Positions 21,620 to 32,500 of a stretch of 64,000 nucleotides of DNA are shown here, one piece after another. The DNA lies in contig NC_080671.1 of the NCBI RefSeq assembly GCF_030247195.1, positions 188,273,725-188,337,724 of the forward strand. The letters run 5' to 3'. The first letter of the stretch is position 1. Each line of letters starts with the position of its first letter. The DNA comes from Topomyia yanbarensis. Its lineage: Eukaryota > Arthropoda > Insecta > Diptera > Culicidae. A model generated the notes under the pieces. It did not search any database. It saw only the letters and a list, made by a program, of their open reading frames with translations, and was not told where the DNA came from. Made by a program: the position numbers and the translations under genes.

Positions 21620-21910
21620 TTCCATCCCTGTATAAGTCTGTTCTCCATTTTCACCTTCACATGTTCCACATCATTAATGCTCCGCGGTATTATCCTAAAA
21701 GACCGGAAGTCAATGGTCCCAGTGTTTGGCAAAAGCACTATGCTTTGTAGCTGAAAGTCAGCCATCTTGATCGTTACAACGGCAAGCATAAAAGTAGCGT
21801 TTTACTTTGTTCTTCAGACAATGCGCACAAGACATAAGTAAGTGTTTTGTCGTTTGCTCTGCGTTGGTTCGGGCAGAAGTAGAAAGCATACTGACTATTA
21901 CGACCAATCT
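21620..21910 (-). pseudogene. 5' fragment of a LINE ORF1 related to the one at 24 kb
   Basis: On the minus strand, starting near 21764, the frame contains IDFRSFRI followed by a DVEH motif. This matches the N-terminal region of the ORF1 at 23969 (AIDFRSFRI...GDVEHL). The preceding untranslated sequence also aligns (for example 'ttcttgtgtgctttgtctga' at 23.9 kb with its counterpart near 21.83 kb). The frame is short and truncated, so this is a dead 5' piece of the same retroelement family in the opposite orientation. The adjacent 21485-21525 repeats 'attcgatgaaacggcattta'-type wording common in insect low-complexity DNA. Confidence 0.8.
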
Positions 21911-22178
21911 TTATGGAGGTTGGCAATGGACGTTCTTTGCTTTCGATTCTGATTTGATAAGCGAATGTTAGGTGTCGAGGGAAAGCCAATTTGATTGATG
22001 AAAAGTAGTTTTTAAAGCTTAAAAATTCTGCGTAAGAGTCTCGTTGGTTAAGCGAATAATATTAAAATCGTTGGAACTAAGGATTATTACTTAAATAAGC
22101 ACTGTTGGGCAAAATGCGTAATCATAAGAATTCAAATCATTTATTAAAACTTTTAAAGCAGTGCTAATACTTCTGCAA

Positions 22179-22647
<469 letters not shown>

Positions 22648-22985
22648 CGCAGTGATAAGATCCATGATCTTGTTCGATCAAATAGCTGTCGCAAGATACG
22701 ATTGCCGTAACGAGGGGCCATTTTGTAACTGCATCAAGACTGTTTTTCCGGCAGCGAGCAGGGTTTGAAGAGCTGTAAAAATCTGGTTTACGATGTCAGA
22801 TAATTTTATTAGTTAACCACTTGCTGGTTTTTTGGGATAAAACATTGGAACATGTGGTGTTTAATCTTACGCGACGTGCTAGGAACTCTCTATATGTGCT
22901 CAAGTTTCTGAAACCAGGAGCTATTTGCTTCGGTTCTGCCGCAGTACTTCCTTGAGCTATTATTTTTGGGCATCCTAAAAGGAAC

Positions 22986-23399
22986 AAAAAGGGACTAATT
23001 CTCTTATTCTTATTGCTTTTAGGTAGGCCCGTATCCAGGATTTTGTTTCGGCAGTGGCTTTAAAAAATTACAACATAAATGTTTTCATTCTGATAACTTG
23101 AGATAGTCGCTAAAACTGAATGAAGTTTCGAAAAGTTCATAAAGAAAACAATTCCAAATCTAAGACAATAGAAACTAAAAATCCTAAAATCATATTCTTT
23201 GTCACAAGAAAGGCTATAGTACATCGATAAATTATTGATGTTGAATTTGATCTTTATTATTTATTTACAAGTTACAATGCAATCTCGTTACAACAATGAA
23301 TATTACAGAATTCAAAGTGTTTATGCGCTAACCGAATATGATAATTTTTAATGGTGCTAGAAACTGCAAGGTTTTATACGCTAAATCAAAATGAGTGGA
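22986..23399. other. Non-coding spacer
   Basis: About 410 bp without a recognised feature. Confidence 0.4.
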
Positions 23400-23827
23400 A
23401 ATATGTCCATAAAATATTCTAACGAAAAGAACGCCGAAATTTGCACTAAATCTTCTGGTTTAGCAAGCGATTTGCAGATGCGCAGAAGCAGTTCAACTTC
23501 TATTTTTTTGTTCTGGCACCTCCAACTATTACCAGTGCTATGGAATGAACATTTTTTGATATTTTCTATTGAAATGAAGCTATTTTCAAGACAGGCCTTA
23601 GTGTAGCAGATCAGGGCCCTTGCCAGGAAGGAGTCTCGGTAATCAATATGATAAAACTGCCCAGAATATGACATATTAGTTCAAATTGCCCAGAAATTGG
23701 CCACAAATCGAAAGAAAATCACTTAACACTGATTACTAATATCTTCAAATTTACGTAAAATTTGGTAACTGTATGATTGATGACACCACCAAAAGAACTA
23801 GGAACTATAAATATAAATAAGCTCAAT
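23400..23827 (+). repeat. Duplicated unit, copy 2, left part
   Basis: Direct repeat of 19917-20383. It ends in the left AATAAGCTCAAT (23816-23827), the target-site duplication of the retroelement that follows. The unit resumes at 25075. Confidence 0.85.
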
Positions 23828-23968
23828 CAGTCTACTCTCAACCACCAAAGGCATCAGTCACAATACCAGTGTGCTCTCTGCTGCTGCTCAAGCCAGCGCA
23901 AGCAGTTGCTTTTTTCTTGTGTGCTTTGTCTGAAGAAAAAAGGGAACCGTTACTATTATTCTATCAAG

Positions 23969-24971
23969 ATGACTAAGTCTCGACAACAAAATGTGATTCT
24001 TCGAGTTAACACGGTGGCCATTGACTTCCGGTCTTTCCGCATAAGGCCCAGTATTGGTGATGTGGAACATTTGCTGAAGGAGAAAATGCAGCTTCGGTTT
24101 TCAGACGTAAGTTTCATCCAGTTGGAGCACGTCAGACACGCGGTGCTGATAACGTTCAACAAATTCGCCCAGGCAAAAAGATTCATTTCGCAAAACAACT
24201 TTGAACACGTTCTGGACTGTGACACCGCAAAAATCAAGATCTATGTGTACATGGATAACGGAAGCGTGGAAGTTAAATTACATGATTTGGCACCACGTAC
24301 TTGCAAAGTGGCCATTAAAAGATTCATGTCGTATTTCGGAGAAGTGAAATCCATTACGGAGGATACGTGGGGGAACTACTTTCCAGGTATTTCCAGGTGT
24401 TTTTGTGGTGAGAATGCGGGTAGACCAACCTTCCTACCTTACCCTGCTGTACACAACAGAAGGGGGTGATACCATTATACAGCGAACTCTATGTACATAT
24501 CAAGGACAAACTAACACATGCCAGTTCTGTGAACAAACGGCACATTACGGACAACCCTGCCCAGAAACCGCTAAGAAAACCTCATCTACAGAAAGAAATA
24601 CCAACACTCAGTCTCCAATATCATTCCCTGAGCCACAAACGGTTGCCAAATTTGTGGCTGCTGTTCAAGCAATAATGACAACTGCGAAAGCCGCGTCAAG
24701 TACCACAATCTCAATAGCTAATTCCAGCAATGAGGGACCTACTAGCAATGACGAGGGGTTCACGCTCGTGACCCGAAAGGGAAAGAAGTTAGGAACAACA
24801 CCTGATCGCGAACATCAAGGCAGGAACCCCGATGATGACCCGGACATGTGCGAAGACGACAGAAATACAAATGACCCCCATGATATATTTGACGTGGATG
24901 CAAATATTTCCCCGATACGAAAACGGATCTCCGCGCGCAATGGCAAGTCGCGCGTACGGGATCGATCTTAG
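23969..24971 (+). pseudogene. LINE ORF1 with frameshift
   Basis: Begins MTKSRQQNVILRVNTV and runs as a gag/RRM-like RNA-binding region to about residue 140 (NYFPGIS). It then shifts frame and continues to a CCHC knuckle, CQFCEQTAHYGQPC (CX2CX4HX4C), and an acidic/basic tail ending RDRS at 24971. The shift coincides with a 10-bp tandem duplication, TTTCCAGGTA/TTTCCAGGTG at 24380-24399, which adds one extra unit. ORF1 proteins of this class are RNA chaperones that package LINE RNA. The reading frame upstream of 23969 is open but matches the untranslated leader of the copy at 21.8 kb, so the internal Met is the better start. Confidence 0.8.
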
Positions 24972-25020
24972 CATTAATTATTATTTTTATTGTTTACATA
25001 ATGTAAATATATAAAAGACC

Positions 25021-25053
25021 CACGGCTCCGTGAAGCTAACGCCTTGAGCCGTG
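25021..25053 (+). promoter_or_regulatory. 3'UTR hairpin of the ORF1-only element
   Basis: CACGGCTC (25021-25028) pairs perfectly with GAGCCGTG (25046-25053) around a 17-nt loop, 13 nt before the AATAAACGAATT terminus (25062). Several LINE clades use a 3' stem-loop for recognition by their RT. That role is an inference here. Confidence 0.6.
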
Positions 25054-25074
25054 CCAAATAAACGAATTAAAAAA

Positions 25075-25186
25075 AATAAGCTCAATAATTCCAGCATCTC
25101 TTGCTTCCAACTCATGGAACGGAAAACATCGCACTTACTTCCCCTTTGCGGACTTTCTATGACGGTTACATTTTCTAAGTCAAGTC
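25075..25186 (+). repeat. Duplicated unit, copy 2, right part
   Basis: Starts with the right TSD copy (25075-25086) and continues the unit to 'ttacattttctaagtcaag', matching 20372-20490 apart from a short deletion ('gatttc' missing) and point changes. Confidence 0.85.
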
Positions 25187-25195
25187 GTCACTTCA

Positions 25196-25862
25196 TTAAG
25201 AGGGGGGTAAGGGTTTCAGCTAGCAAAAAATCGCTTTCTTTGCGATTTTTTTACAACTTTGGGTAAAGCGAATTGACCAAAACTTTTGAGTGTTATATTG
25301 TATCATTTCAATAACATTCTGTAATTTTTTTATGCAAAAATATCCACAAGCGACACGATGATGAAGTTTTTTGTAGAACGTCTCTGGAAAAAAACATAAT
25401 TAGCGATGTTACCTGCCATTCAAAAACTACTTAATCGATTTATTTCAAATTTTGCATACACATTTTATGTGAAAAATACCTAACCCCTACGTTGAGTTTT
25501 TCAGATAATTTTTCGATTAAGGGGGTTTTTTACTCATAAAATGGCGGACTTCTTCGTGAAAGATAGCCATTTTTATTTCAAATGAAAAAAGCACCCTTAA
25601 TTGAACAATTGTCTCAAAAACTCAACGTAGGAGTTAGGTATTTTTAACATAGAATGTGCATGCAAAATTTCAAATAAATTGGGTAAGAAGTTTTTGAATG
25701 ACAGGTAACACGCAAATCGTGTTTTTTCCAGAGACGTTCTACGAAAAGCTTCATCATCGAGTCAAATTACAGAATGTTATCGAAATGATACATTATAACA
25801 CACAAATGTTTTGGTCAATTCCCTTAATCCGAAGTTCTAAAAAAATCGCAAAAAAGTGATTT
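25196..25862. mobile_element. Fold-back MITE, TTAA family, copy C (right end truncated)
   Basis: TTAA at 25196-25199 is followed by GAGGGGGGTAAGGGTTTCAG, the family's left end. The halves mirror each other as in copies A and B ('caacgtaggagttaggtatt' against 'aatacctaacccctacgttg'). The right arm stops at about 25862 ('aaaaaagtgatttta'), short of the C-rich terminus and the closing TTAA. Confidence 0.82.
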
Positions 25863-26680
25863 TATTTCATATATATTGACACTAATCTGTTCAGTAATTG
25901 GTTTGTTTTTTGAATTAAAGTAATTTGCTCTGATTTACCACAAAGATTGGAAGATGTTCGACTACTTGAATAAAGCTGTAGTGTTTGTTTGATTACAGGT
26001 TCATCCCAGTTTGAGAAACAGTTTAAATTAAAGCCGTTGAACCTAACGTTATCATATTGGTAACGAATACGAAAGGGTATTTCGAAAATGAAAGGATCAG
26101 ACCGCAATTCCTAAAGCACTTGATTTCAACTTATAGATATTATAGAACAAGTGCTCTTCAGTCGAGTTCAATTGAAACACTCTTTTTTCTCTCATTTCTT
26201 GGTGATTTTTCTACGAACAGAAATAAAACGAAAGACTGCCATATACTGAAAACAAGAAATCAAAACAATAATCCAAACTTATTGATTTATAGACTCAACT
26301 AGTTACAACGTTTTAGTCGCTCTCCATGATGGTCTACTGATATCTGTTCACTGATTCGTGACGTTGTTTTCAAACATAGACATTAATTGGAAACCATAGC
26401 AAGCGAATAAAATGCTGCTGCTGGTAGCAACATTAAGTTCATTATGATTTGGTGACTTAGCATCAATTGACATCCAATAGAAATTAAAGCAAAAATCACA
26501 ACAGTTAGCTCTCCACTACTGCCTTCATATTAGCAAATTTAGTAATATATGAGTGCCTTTGCCTTGTTTACTTTTACACGTTTTGTCTTGTTCATTGTTT
26601 GATTTTTCCGGATTAACAGTGTTTTAGTACTGAACGCAGTCCCCGTATAAAAATGAAATTGAATGCCTATATATAGAAAT
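25863..26680. other. AT-rich non-coding stretch
   Basis: About 820 bp, no gene seen. Confidence 0.4.
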
Positions 26681-27040
26681 AGGGGAACTGTGGGTAAACT
26701 GAACAGGGGGGATAAAATGAACAAGTAGCCAAATCAAGTCAATGTTTGTTAAATTTAGAACTTCACAGAAACCATTTATTTTGATAAAAAGCTGTCGAAT
26801 GTGAAATAAATATGATAAAAACTAAAATCGTCATTCATGTCTGTCGCTGAAGTTAACTTCGGCATGTGAAATAAAAGGTCTTTTGAGATGAAATTTTAAT
26901 TTTATTCTGAAAATGGTGTTACATCAATTGAACCTCTTGCAGATATTTCACCGCAATAAGTAGGGATTTGGCCAAAATGGCTCAATCGGAACGGCTGCTT
27001 GAAAATAAAATGCCTTAGGGGGTAAAATGAACAGGTTGTA
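26681..27040. repeat. MITE-like stretch with 'gggtaaaatgaac' repeats
   Basis: Starts TAGGGGAACTGTGGGTAAAC and repeats 'gggataaaatgaaca' (26709) and 'gggggtaaaatgaaca' (27017). The opening resembles the MITE at 18181. I could not find a matching inverted right end, so it is probably truncated by or near the BEL insertion. Confidence 0.4.
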
Positions 27041-27153
27041 GTGGGACAATATAAACCATGTTGCCACTCTAAGTACCAAGCCTCAAAATTAGTCGGAAGG
27101 TCGAAAAAAATTTGGGAGGGGTTCGAAATGACCACTATAGATTACGTAATACG

Positions 27154-27420
27154 TGTTGCGGCCAAAGTCCGAAAAAACCGCGAAAGCGAAATAAAACGAG
27201 AGAAACAAGTTCGTTAAACGAAGTAAAAAAACGCGTGTTGACGACTCGATGGTATAATTCACTGTAATATTTTATTCACAAGATGCAAGGGTAGTGGTAA
27301 CAAATTAGTGGGTAAAAAAGCAAATTTGTATAATGTTGGCATTTCCTGTGTCTGTACTTGATAAACGGGTAGATGAGTAGTGGTAGTTGACCTAGTCGCT
27401 CCAGTGATTTCGCACCAACA
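27154..27420 (-). repeat. 3' LTR of the BEL/Pao element
   Basis: 267 bp, TGTTG...CAACA on either strand. It aligns with 34674-34952, but lacks 13 bp ('cgtagtggctcat') present there near 34920. It contains the shared 'cgtgttgacga' and 'acaagatgcaagggtagtgg'. Confidence 0.92.
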
Positions 27421-28773
27421 TTAACCACCCACCAAATTACGATTAGGAATTTCGGCTCCAAGTCTTCCCGGAACATACTCGTCTTTGTCTAATGGCACGA
27501 CTCGCAACCGTCCTACGTCTCGTCTGGTGATTCCCGTGGCGGTTTTGACCGACACTACACGAACTAATCCATCAGGTCCGGGGAAGGTTTCCAAAATTCT
27601 CCCTAGCGGCCATTGCCTCGGTTTTTCGTCGTCCTTTACCAAAATTACAAAATCACTTACTGCGATATTAGGCGATGATTGCTGCCACTTGGTGAAACGT
27701 TGCAGCGAGCGAACGTATTCGAGCTGCCAACGGGATCGAAACTCTTGCGATAGACGTTGGATATAACTCCATCGAGACAATGAGCTAATTTGACGCTCCA
27801 GGATGTTAATTTCCGGAACTGTTGTGAGAGCTCTTCCGATTAGGAAGTATGCAGGTGTCAATGGCTGAGGGTCATGAGCGTCATTGGAGATCGGTGTAAT
27901 TGGCCTGGAGTTCATTGTTGCTGCAACCTGGGCGAGAAGAGTGGACAATTCTTCGAAGGTGAAGTGTTGATTGCCCGCGATTTTCCCTAGAAGGTGTTTT
28001 GCGCCTTTGATCGCAGACTCCCAAAGTCCACCATGGTGTGGTGACCGAGCGGGTATGAAGTTCCAGACTACACCTTTATCTGCCAAGAAGTTGGCGACCT
28101 GTTGGTTGTGGTTTGCGGAATTTATGAGGCGGTAGAGCTCTTGGAGTTGCTTGGAGGCAGCTCTGAAATTTGTTGCGTTGTCTGAAAACATTTTGGCTGG
28201 AAGTCCGTAACGACTGGAGAACCGAGTGAAAGCTGCCAAGAATGCGGAAGTGCTGAGATCCGATACTGCTTCCAGATGAACCGCCTTTGTTGAGAAGCAC
28301 ACGAACAGTGCAATGTATCCCTTGCTCGCCACCGCACCACGTGCTCTGCGCCCAACGATGCTCACTGGACCCGCATAATCAACGCCAGTAATCAGAAACG
28401 GTGGATATGGCTGAACGCGATCTGCAGGCAGCTGCCCCATTTGCTGGTAGATCGGGGCCGGCTTAGCCCGAACGCAGACAATGCACTGACGATAGACCTT
28501 GCGAGCGACGCTGGGACCACGTATAATCCAGAACCGTCTTCGAGATACTGCTAGCAGTGTTTGCGGTCCGCAATGATGGTGCATGATGTGATCACGATGC
28601 AGCACGAAAAAAGTTAGGATGGAGTTACATGGTAGTAACAGTGGATGCTTAGTGTCATATTGCAGATTTGATTGCTCAATTCTACCGCCCACCTTGAGAA
28701 GTCCCCTTTCGTCCTGGAACGGCTTAAGTTGAAACAGTGTACTTTGACGTTTTACGTCTTTGTGTTGATGCAA
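27421..28773 (-). pseudogene. BEL/Pao integrase region (450-codon open frame)
   Basis: C-terminal part of the pol polyprotein. The integrase inserts the cDNA into the genome. An H2C2 zinc finger (His59/His62..., Cys97 and Cys100), catalytic Asp132 in GVDYAGP, Asp198 in FSDNATNF and Glu252 in HHGGLWES are all present. After the core is the Pao-type C-terminal domain (VSDFVILVKDDEKPRQWPLGRI). The frame itself is intact, but an in-frame stop at 28792-28794 separates it from RNase H, so it is not made from the polyprotein. Its TAA stop (27421-27423) touches the 3' LTR, and its last codons form the purine-rich GGTGGGTGG tract. Confidence 0.93.
27424..27434 (-). other. Polypurine tract candidate
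   Basis: On the minus strand TTTGGTGGGTGG lies immediately before TTAA and the 3' LTR start. This is the position where plus-strand DNA synthesis is primed in LTR elements. It overlaps the end of the integrase frame. Confidence 0.55.
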
Positions 28774-28791
28774 ACGTTGAAGTTCATCATA

Positions 28792-29647
28792 TTAGTGTTG
28801 CTGTTGGACGTGCTTTAGGTAGACTTCCAGGGCACGATTCAACTCCTTGGGAGTTAATGTTGTGGTTTGGCTTGACTCCCGACAACGGAAACGCAGCATG
28901 CGGGCAGTGACTCGAAGCAATTTCTGAAGGTTTGGATAGTATCTGGACATCATATCGTCCAGGAAGGTATGCTTATAGACGACGACGAGTGACACTACGG
29001 TTGCCTTCTGCTCTCTGTTGATTTGTTGCTGTTGAGATGTGTTCAGTTGTTTGTTTACCGTGTCATGTCCTGATTTAGGATTCCAAGGCGGTCCGTCCCA
29101 CCAGAGCTTATTGTCCTTCAGCTGTTCCGGTATCATCTCACGTGAGATCAAGTCTGCAGTGTTGACATGCGTGTTGACATGACCCCAGTTGATTGCTGGT
29201 AAATATGTTACGACCTCTGCCACTCGGTTGGCAACAAAGGTCTTCCATCGGGATGCACCTCCGTTGATCCAGGCCAGTGCAACCTGGGAATCGGTCCAGG
29301 CTCGTATTTCGAACAAGGGTTGATCGATGGCGCTTGTCACATTCTTTATTAGAAAGATTTTGCACAAAAACAAACCAATCTTGTATCAACTCATCAGGGG
29401 GAGTAGCATCCCAGGCCACCTTCAGCTTCCATAGTCGCTGCATTACCAGCTTTGCCTTGACAACGATTGGTGCGAGTAGTCCTAGAGGGTCGAATAGGCT
29501 GGCAATTTGCGACAGTATGGTTCGTTTTGTTGGCTGAAGGATCTGTGATGGCTGATAGCTGAAATGAAGCTCGTCACTGCACGGCTGCCAGTGAATGCCG
29601 CGGGCTTTGATGGTTTTGGAGTCGTCGATTTCGATGGGCATCTTCAC
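28792..29647 (-). pseudogene. BEL/Pao RT C-terminal part and RNase H, broken
   Basis: Two frames tile this part. The upstream frame (29138-29647) has the Pao RT connection motif TKRTILSQIASLFDPLGLLA and runs to about residue 100. The downstream one (28792-29373) starts near AWTDSQVALAWINGG, an RNase H block, then EVVTYLPAINWGHVNTHVNTADLISR, the usual RNase H/integrase linker. The intervening RNase H N-terminal region expected in BEL elements is missing, so a deletion with a frameshift lies near 29340-29380. The frame ends at an in-frame stop at 28792-28794. Confidence 0.85.
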
Positions 29648-30172
29648 GATCTGTTTCTGGAAGACCTTCTAACGCAGTGGCATCGCTAGATGCCCATTTT
29701 CGTAGGTGAAAACCGCCAGAATCGAAAATATCCGACAGTTGACTGCGTAGGTGCTTGGCTTCATTAATGTTGTCTGCACCGTATGTTCCCTTGGACGCCT
29801 TCTCCGCCGCTTGAGGGTATTGTTCGCGGAAGAACAGTAACAGCTGTTGCACACATTTCGTAGCCAGATATGATGCACTTTTAGTGCCGTATGTCAGGGT
29901 GTTTAGTCGATACTCGTTCATGGGTTCATCATTCGACCATCGCCAGAGAATCCTTTGGTAGTCGCGATCGTCTTCATGTAGCAGAACCATGCGATACATT
30001 TTTGGATGTCTCCGGTCAAAACGATAGTAGGAAAGCGAAATCTAAGAAGTATGGCGATCAATGACTCCTGCAGAACTGGTCCCGCCATAAGAATATCATT
30101 GAGGGACTTCCCGCTGGTGGTTTTAGCGGAAGCGTCAAAGACCACACGGCATTTCGTGGTTGTGCTAGCTTC
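29574..30172 (-). pseudogene. BEL/Pao reverse transcriptase core, broken
   Basis: The first frame (to 29918) has KCRVVFDASAKTTSGKSLND and TGDIQK, the RT motif A region with its Asp. It then loses frame. A second frame (29574-29999) picks up at MYRMVLLHEDDRDYQRILWR and continues through LTYGTKSASYLATKC. The YxDD catalytic box that should follow is absent: the text goes from EKASKGTYG straight to ADNINEAKHL, consistent with a small deletion. No active RT can come from this copy. An in-frame stop at 30173-30175 separates it from the upstream frame. Confidence 0.88.
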
Positions 30173-31738
30173 CTAGACGACGCAGTGGTGAGGAAGAAAG
30201 GTAGGACGTCTTGTGGTCGATGGTGCAGCCATCGACATATGTCCTAATTCGACGTACTCACGCAAAAAGGCATGATACTGCTCCAGAAGTTGCGGATTTT
30301 TGTTCAATTTCCGCTCAAGATGGATCAGTCTTCTGGTTGCCATTTCCCTAGAGTCGCCCAAGGTGTTGGGATTTTCCAGGAATGGAAGACGCACTACGAA
30401 ATGTCCAAACTCGTTGCGGGTAGTGTGCTTCAGAAAGTGATCCTCACACTGTGTTTCTTGGTTACTGAAGTACGGTTTAGTGTTAGCATACTCTTCGAGC
30501 TCCCAGAATTGTTTTAACTGTTTCGATAGAAGATCATCAGTAGAAGCCAATAAGCATAATGGTAAGCTCGATTTTGCCGATTGTTTGGGATATTCGTATC
30601 CACCTGAAACCACCCATCCTAATTTGGTGTTCTGAAGGACAGGCAACCGGTTCTCTAGGCAGAGCTTGATGGTTCCTGGTTCGAGCAAGTTGAAAAAAAG
30701 CTTGTTCCCGAGCAGCATGCTGATTTTGCCAGGACGGTGGAATTGGGGATCGGCTAGATGAATGGAACTGGGAATAGGCCAATTACTGATGTCCACCGGT
30801 TTTATTGGTAGCTCGGACGTGATACGATCCAAAACTACGCACGGAATGACATTTTGGTACTCCGAGCAGCGTGAGCTAAATGTCACTAATGCATCCTTAC
30901 TGGCATGGCCAAAGTTTCCAGAAATTCCACCAAATTCAAAGTCGACGTCAGTGGTTGATAGACCCAACTTATCGCACAAATCTGTGGTTATGTAACTGGT
31001 GTGAGAGGCGCAGTCAATAATTGCTCTGCAAGCGAGGGGCCTCCCATGTTTGTCCTGGACGTTGATTGTAACTGTCAGCAGGAGGAAATTAGTATCGACA
31101 AGGTCATTTATCAGGTTGAGGTGTGAAACCAGTGATTGAGCCACTGAATGGGGACCGGAAAGCTCCATAGCGGATGACGTGCTAGTTATAGTTTGAGCGG
31201 CTGGTGGGTGGAAGGCTTCGTGCAAACGAGTATGATGGAATTGGTTACACTTCCTACAGCTACCAGATTTGCCGGCTTCGCCGGCATGTAGCTTCAGGCA
31301 GTTTTGACAGAGCTTTTGTCTGGAAATATAGGCAAAGCCCTCATTAGCCGTCGAGTTGAAAAACTTACCGCACTGATATAACTGATGCGGTGATTTGTCG
31401 CAGTAACCGCAGACCGTATGTGAAACATGGTTGGTGGATACGAGTGTAGGTGTTCTAGGTTGAACCTTGACGGGGGGCTTGAAAAATGTTGTTGATGTTC
31501 TCGAACGACTTGGCTGCATAGATTTTAAAGCGCAGCTATGTGAATCGACGAATTTCAAAAATCTGTCCAGCGTAATTTCTTCATCTGTCATGTCAGCCTT
31601 CTTCTGGAACCACAACTGTTTCGTATCGGGATCTAGTTTATCAACGAGGATGTACAGCAACCAGATATCACGGCCCTCACGTTTCATGGCCTTGAGCACT
31701 CGAACAACTTCGTCAGACACATCGTGTAGAAAGCGCAA
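30173..31738 (-). pseudogene. BEL/Pao gag C-terminus, protease and RT N-terminus
   Basis: 521-codon frame. It shows zinc-knuckle-like Cys/His clusters of gag (CGYCDKSPHQLYQC at 110-123, CQNC at 144-147, CRKC at 161-164), then a retropepsin-like block CRAIIDCASHTSYIT (Asp242, with Cys243 where Ser/Thr is usual), then the region leading into RT (FGHFVVRLPF; GDSREMATRRLIHLERKL). The protease would cut the polyprotein and the knuckles bind RNA. It ends at an in-frame stop at 30173-30175. Upstream, gag continues in another frame. Confidence 0.88.
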
Positions 31739-32500
31739 TCCAATGACGGAAAGTGCTGTATATGCTGTGCAGATATTTCGAGTGGCTTATCGTATCTGTC
31801 CTTTAGTTTGGCAAGCGCGGGTGCATAATCGGCGTCCTCGATCCTAAGGTGAGAAATCAAAGACCCAGCTTCGCCAGTGAGGTTGGTCTTCAAGAAATAA
31901 AGCTTCTGTCCTGCAGGTTCGGATTTTTGTGAACAGCACTGTCGAACAAATCGTAGAATGATGGCCACTCGAGAATGTTACCGCTAAATATTGGAAGATT
32001 CATGCGCGGTAGTTTAATATCAGAAAAAATCTGTGCGTTCTGATCAACACTTGCTGCAGCGGTGCTCGAGTTGGCAGCTTGATGCACAAAGGAAAAATTG
32101 GATGACAAATGGCGGAAAAATTATGCTTGCTGTTCTGCGAGTTGCCGAATGGCGTCAGTGCCATTTTGCATTAGCGGGACCTCGTGTTGAGTGGACGAGA
32201 AATCAATTCTTTTTAGCAATTTGTTGAATCCATTTTTCAATAAAACGACGTCTTCCTCGAAATTGGCCAATTGATCGAGAAGGTCATCAATTTCGGTGTC
32301 TTTGCATACCTTCACCATCCGTCCGTGGATCGATGGGTACCCGCTCCAAACTTCTTGGATGTTATCCAGCTCAGTCTGGATGTCTATATCGTCCAGCTCC
32401 TCACTTGCTCGGAACCGAGCTAAAATCTTTTGTATGCGATCCAATCGTGATTCCTGCAATTTCTCCCGCGAACGAGTGAGTCCATTGTGGATATTTTTTT
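31684..32500 (-). pseudogene. BEL/Pao gag N-terminal region, frameshifted and truncated
   Basis: Three overlapping frames carry successive parts of gag. 32121-32500 is a helical region (REKLQESRLDRIQKILARFR). 31890-32108 has LPRMNLPIFSGNILEWPSFY. 31684-31968 has KLYFLKTNLTGEAGSLISHL and EDADYAPALAKLKDRYDKP. The middle and last parts are typical of the BEL gag domain (DUF1759-like). Frameshifts lie near 32110 and 31930. The extreme N-terminus is lost where foreign sequence begins at 32501; the open frame continues past that point to 32627 only by chance. Confidence 0.85.

Larger units (their letters stand above)
23828..25074 (+). mobile_element. ORF1-only non-LTR retroelement, complete with 12-bp TSD
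   Basis: The 1247-bp insertion begins CAGTCTACTCTC and ends AATAAACGAATT plus a short A run. Perfect AATAAGCTCAAT duplications flank it (23816-23827 and 25075-25086), and the paralogous unit at 20372-20383 shows the unoccupied site. It contains only an ORF1; no EN or RT sequence is present between the ORF1 stop and the 3' end (about 100 bp, with a hairpin). It is thus a non-autonomous LINE derivative comparable in design to mammalian HAL1. The terminal motif matches that of the I-clade LINE here, suggesting it used similar machinery in trans. An alternative is a one-off internal deletion of a larger LINE. Confidence 0.85.
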
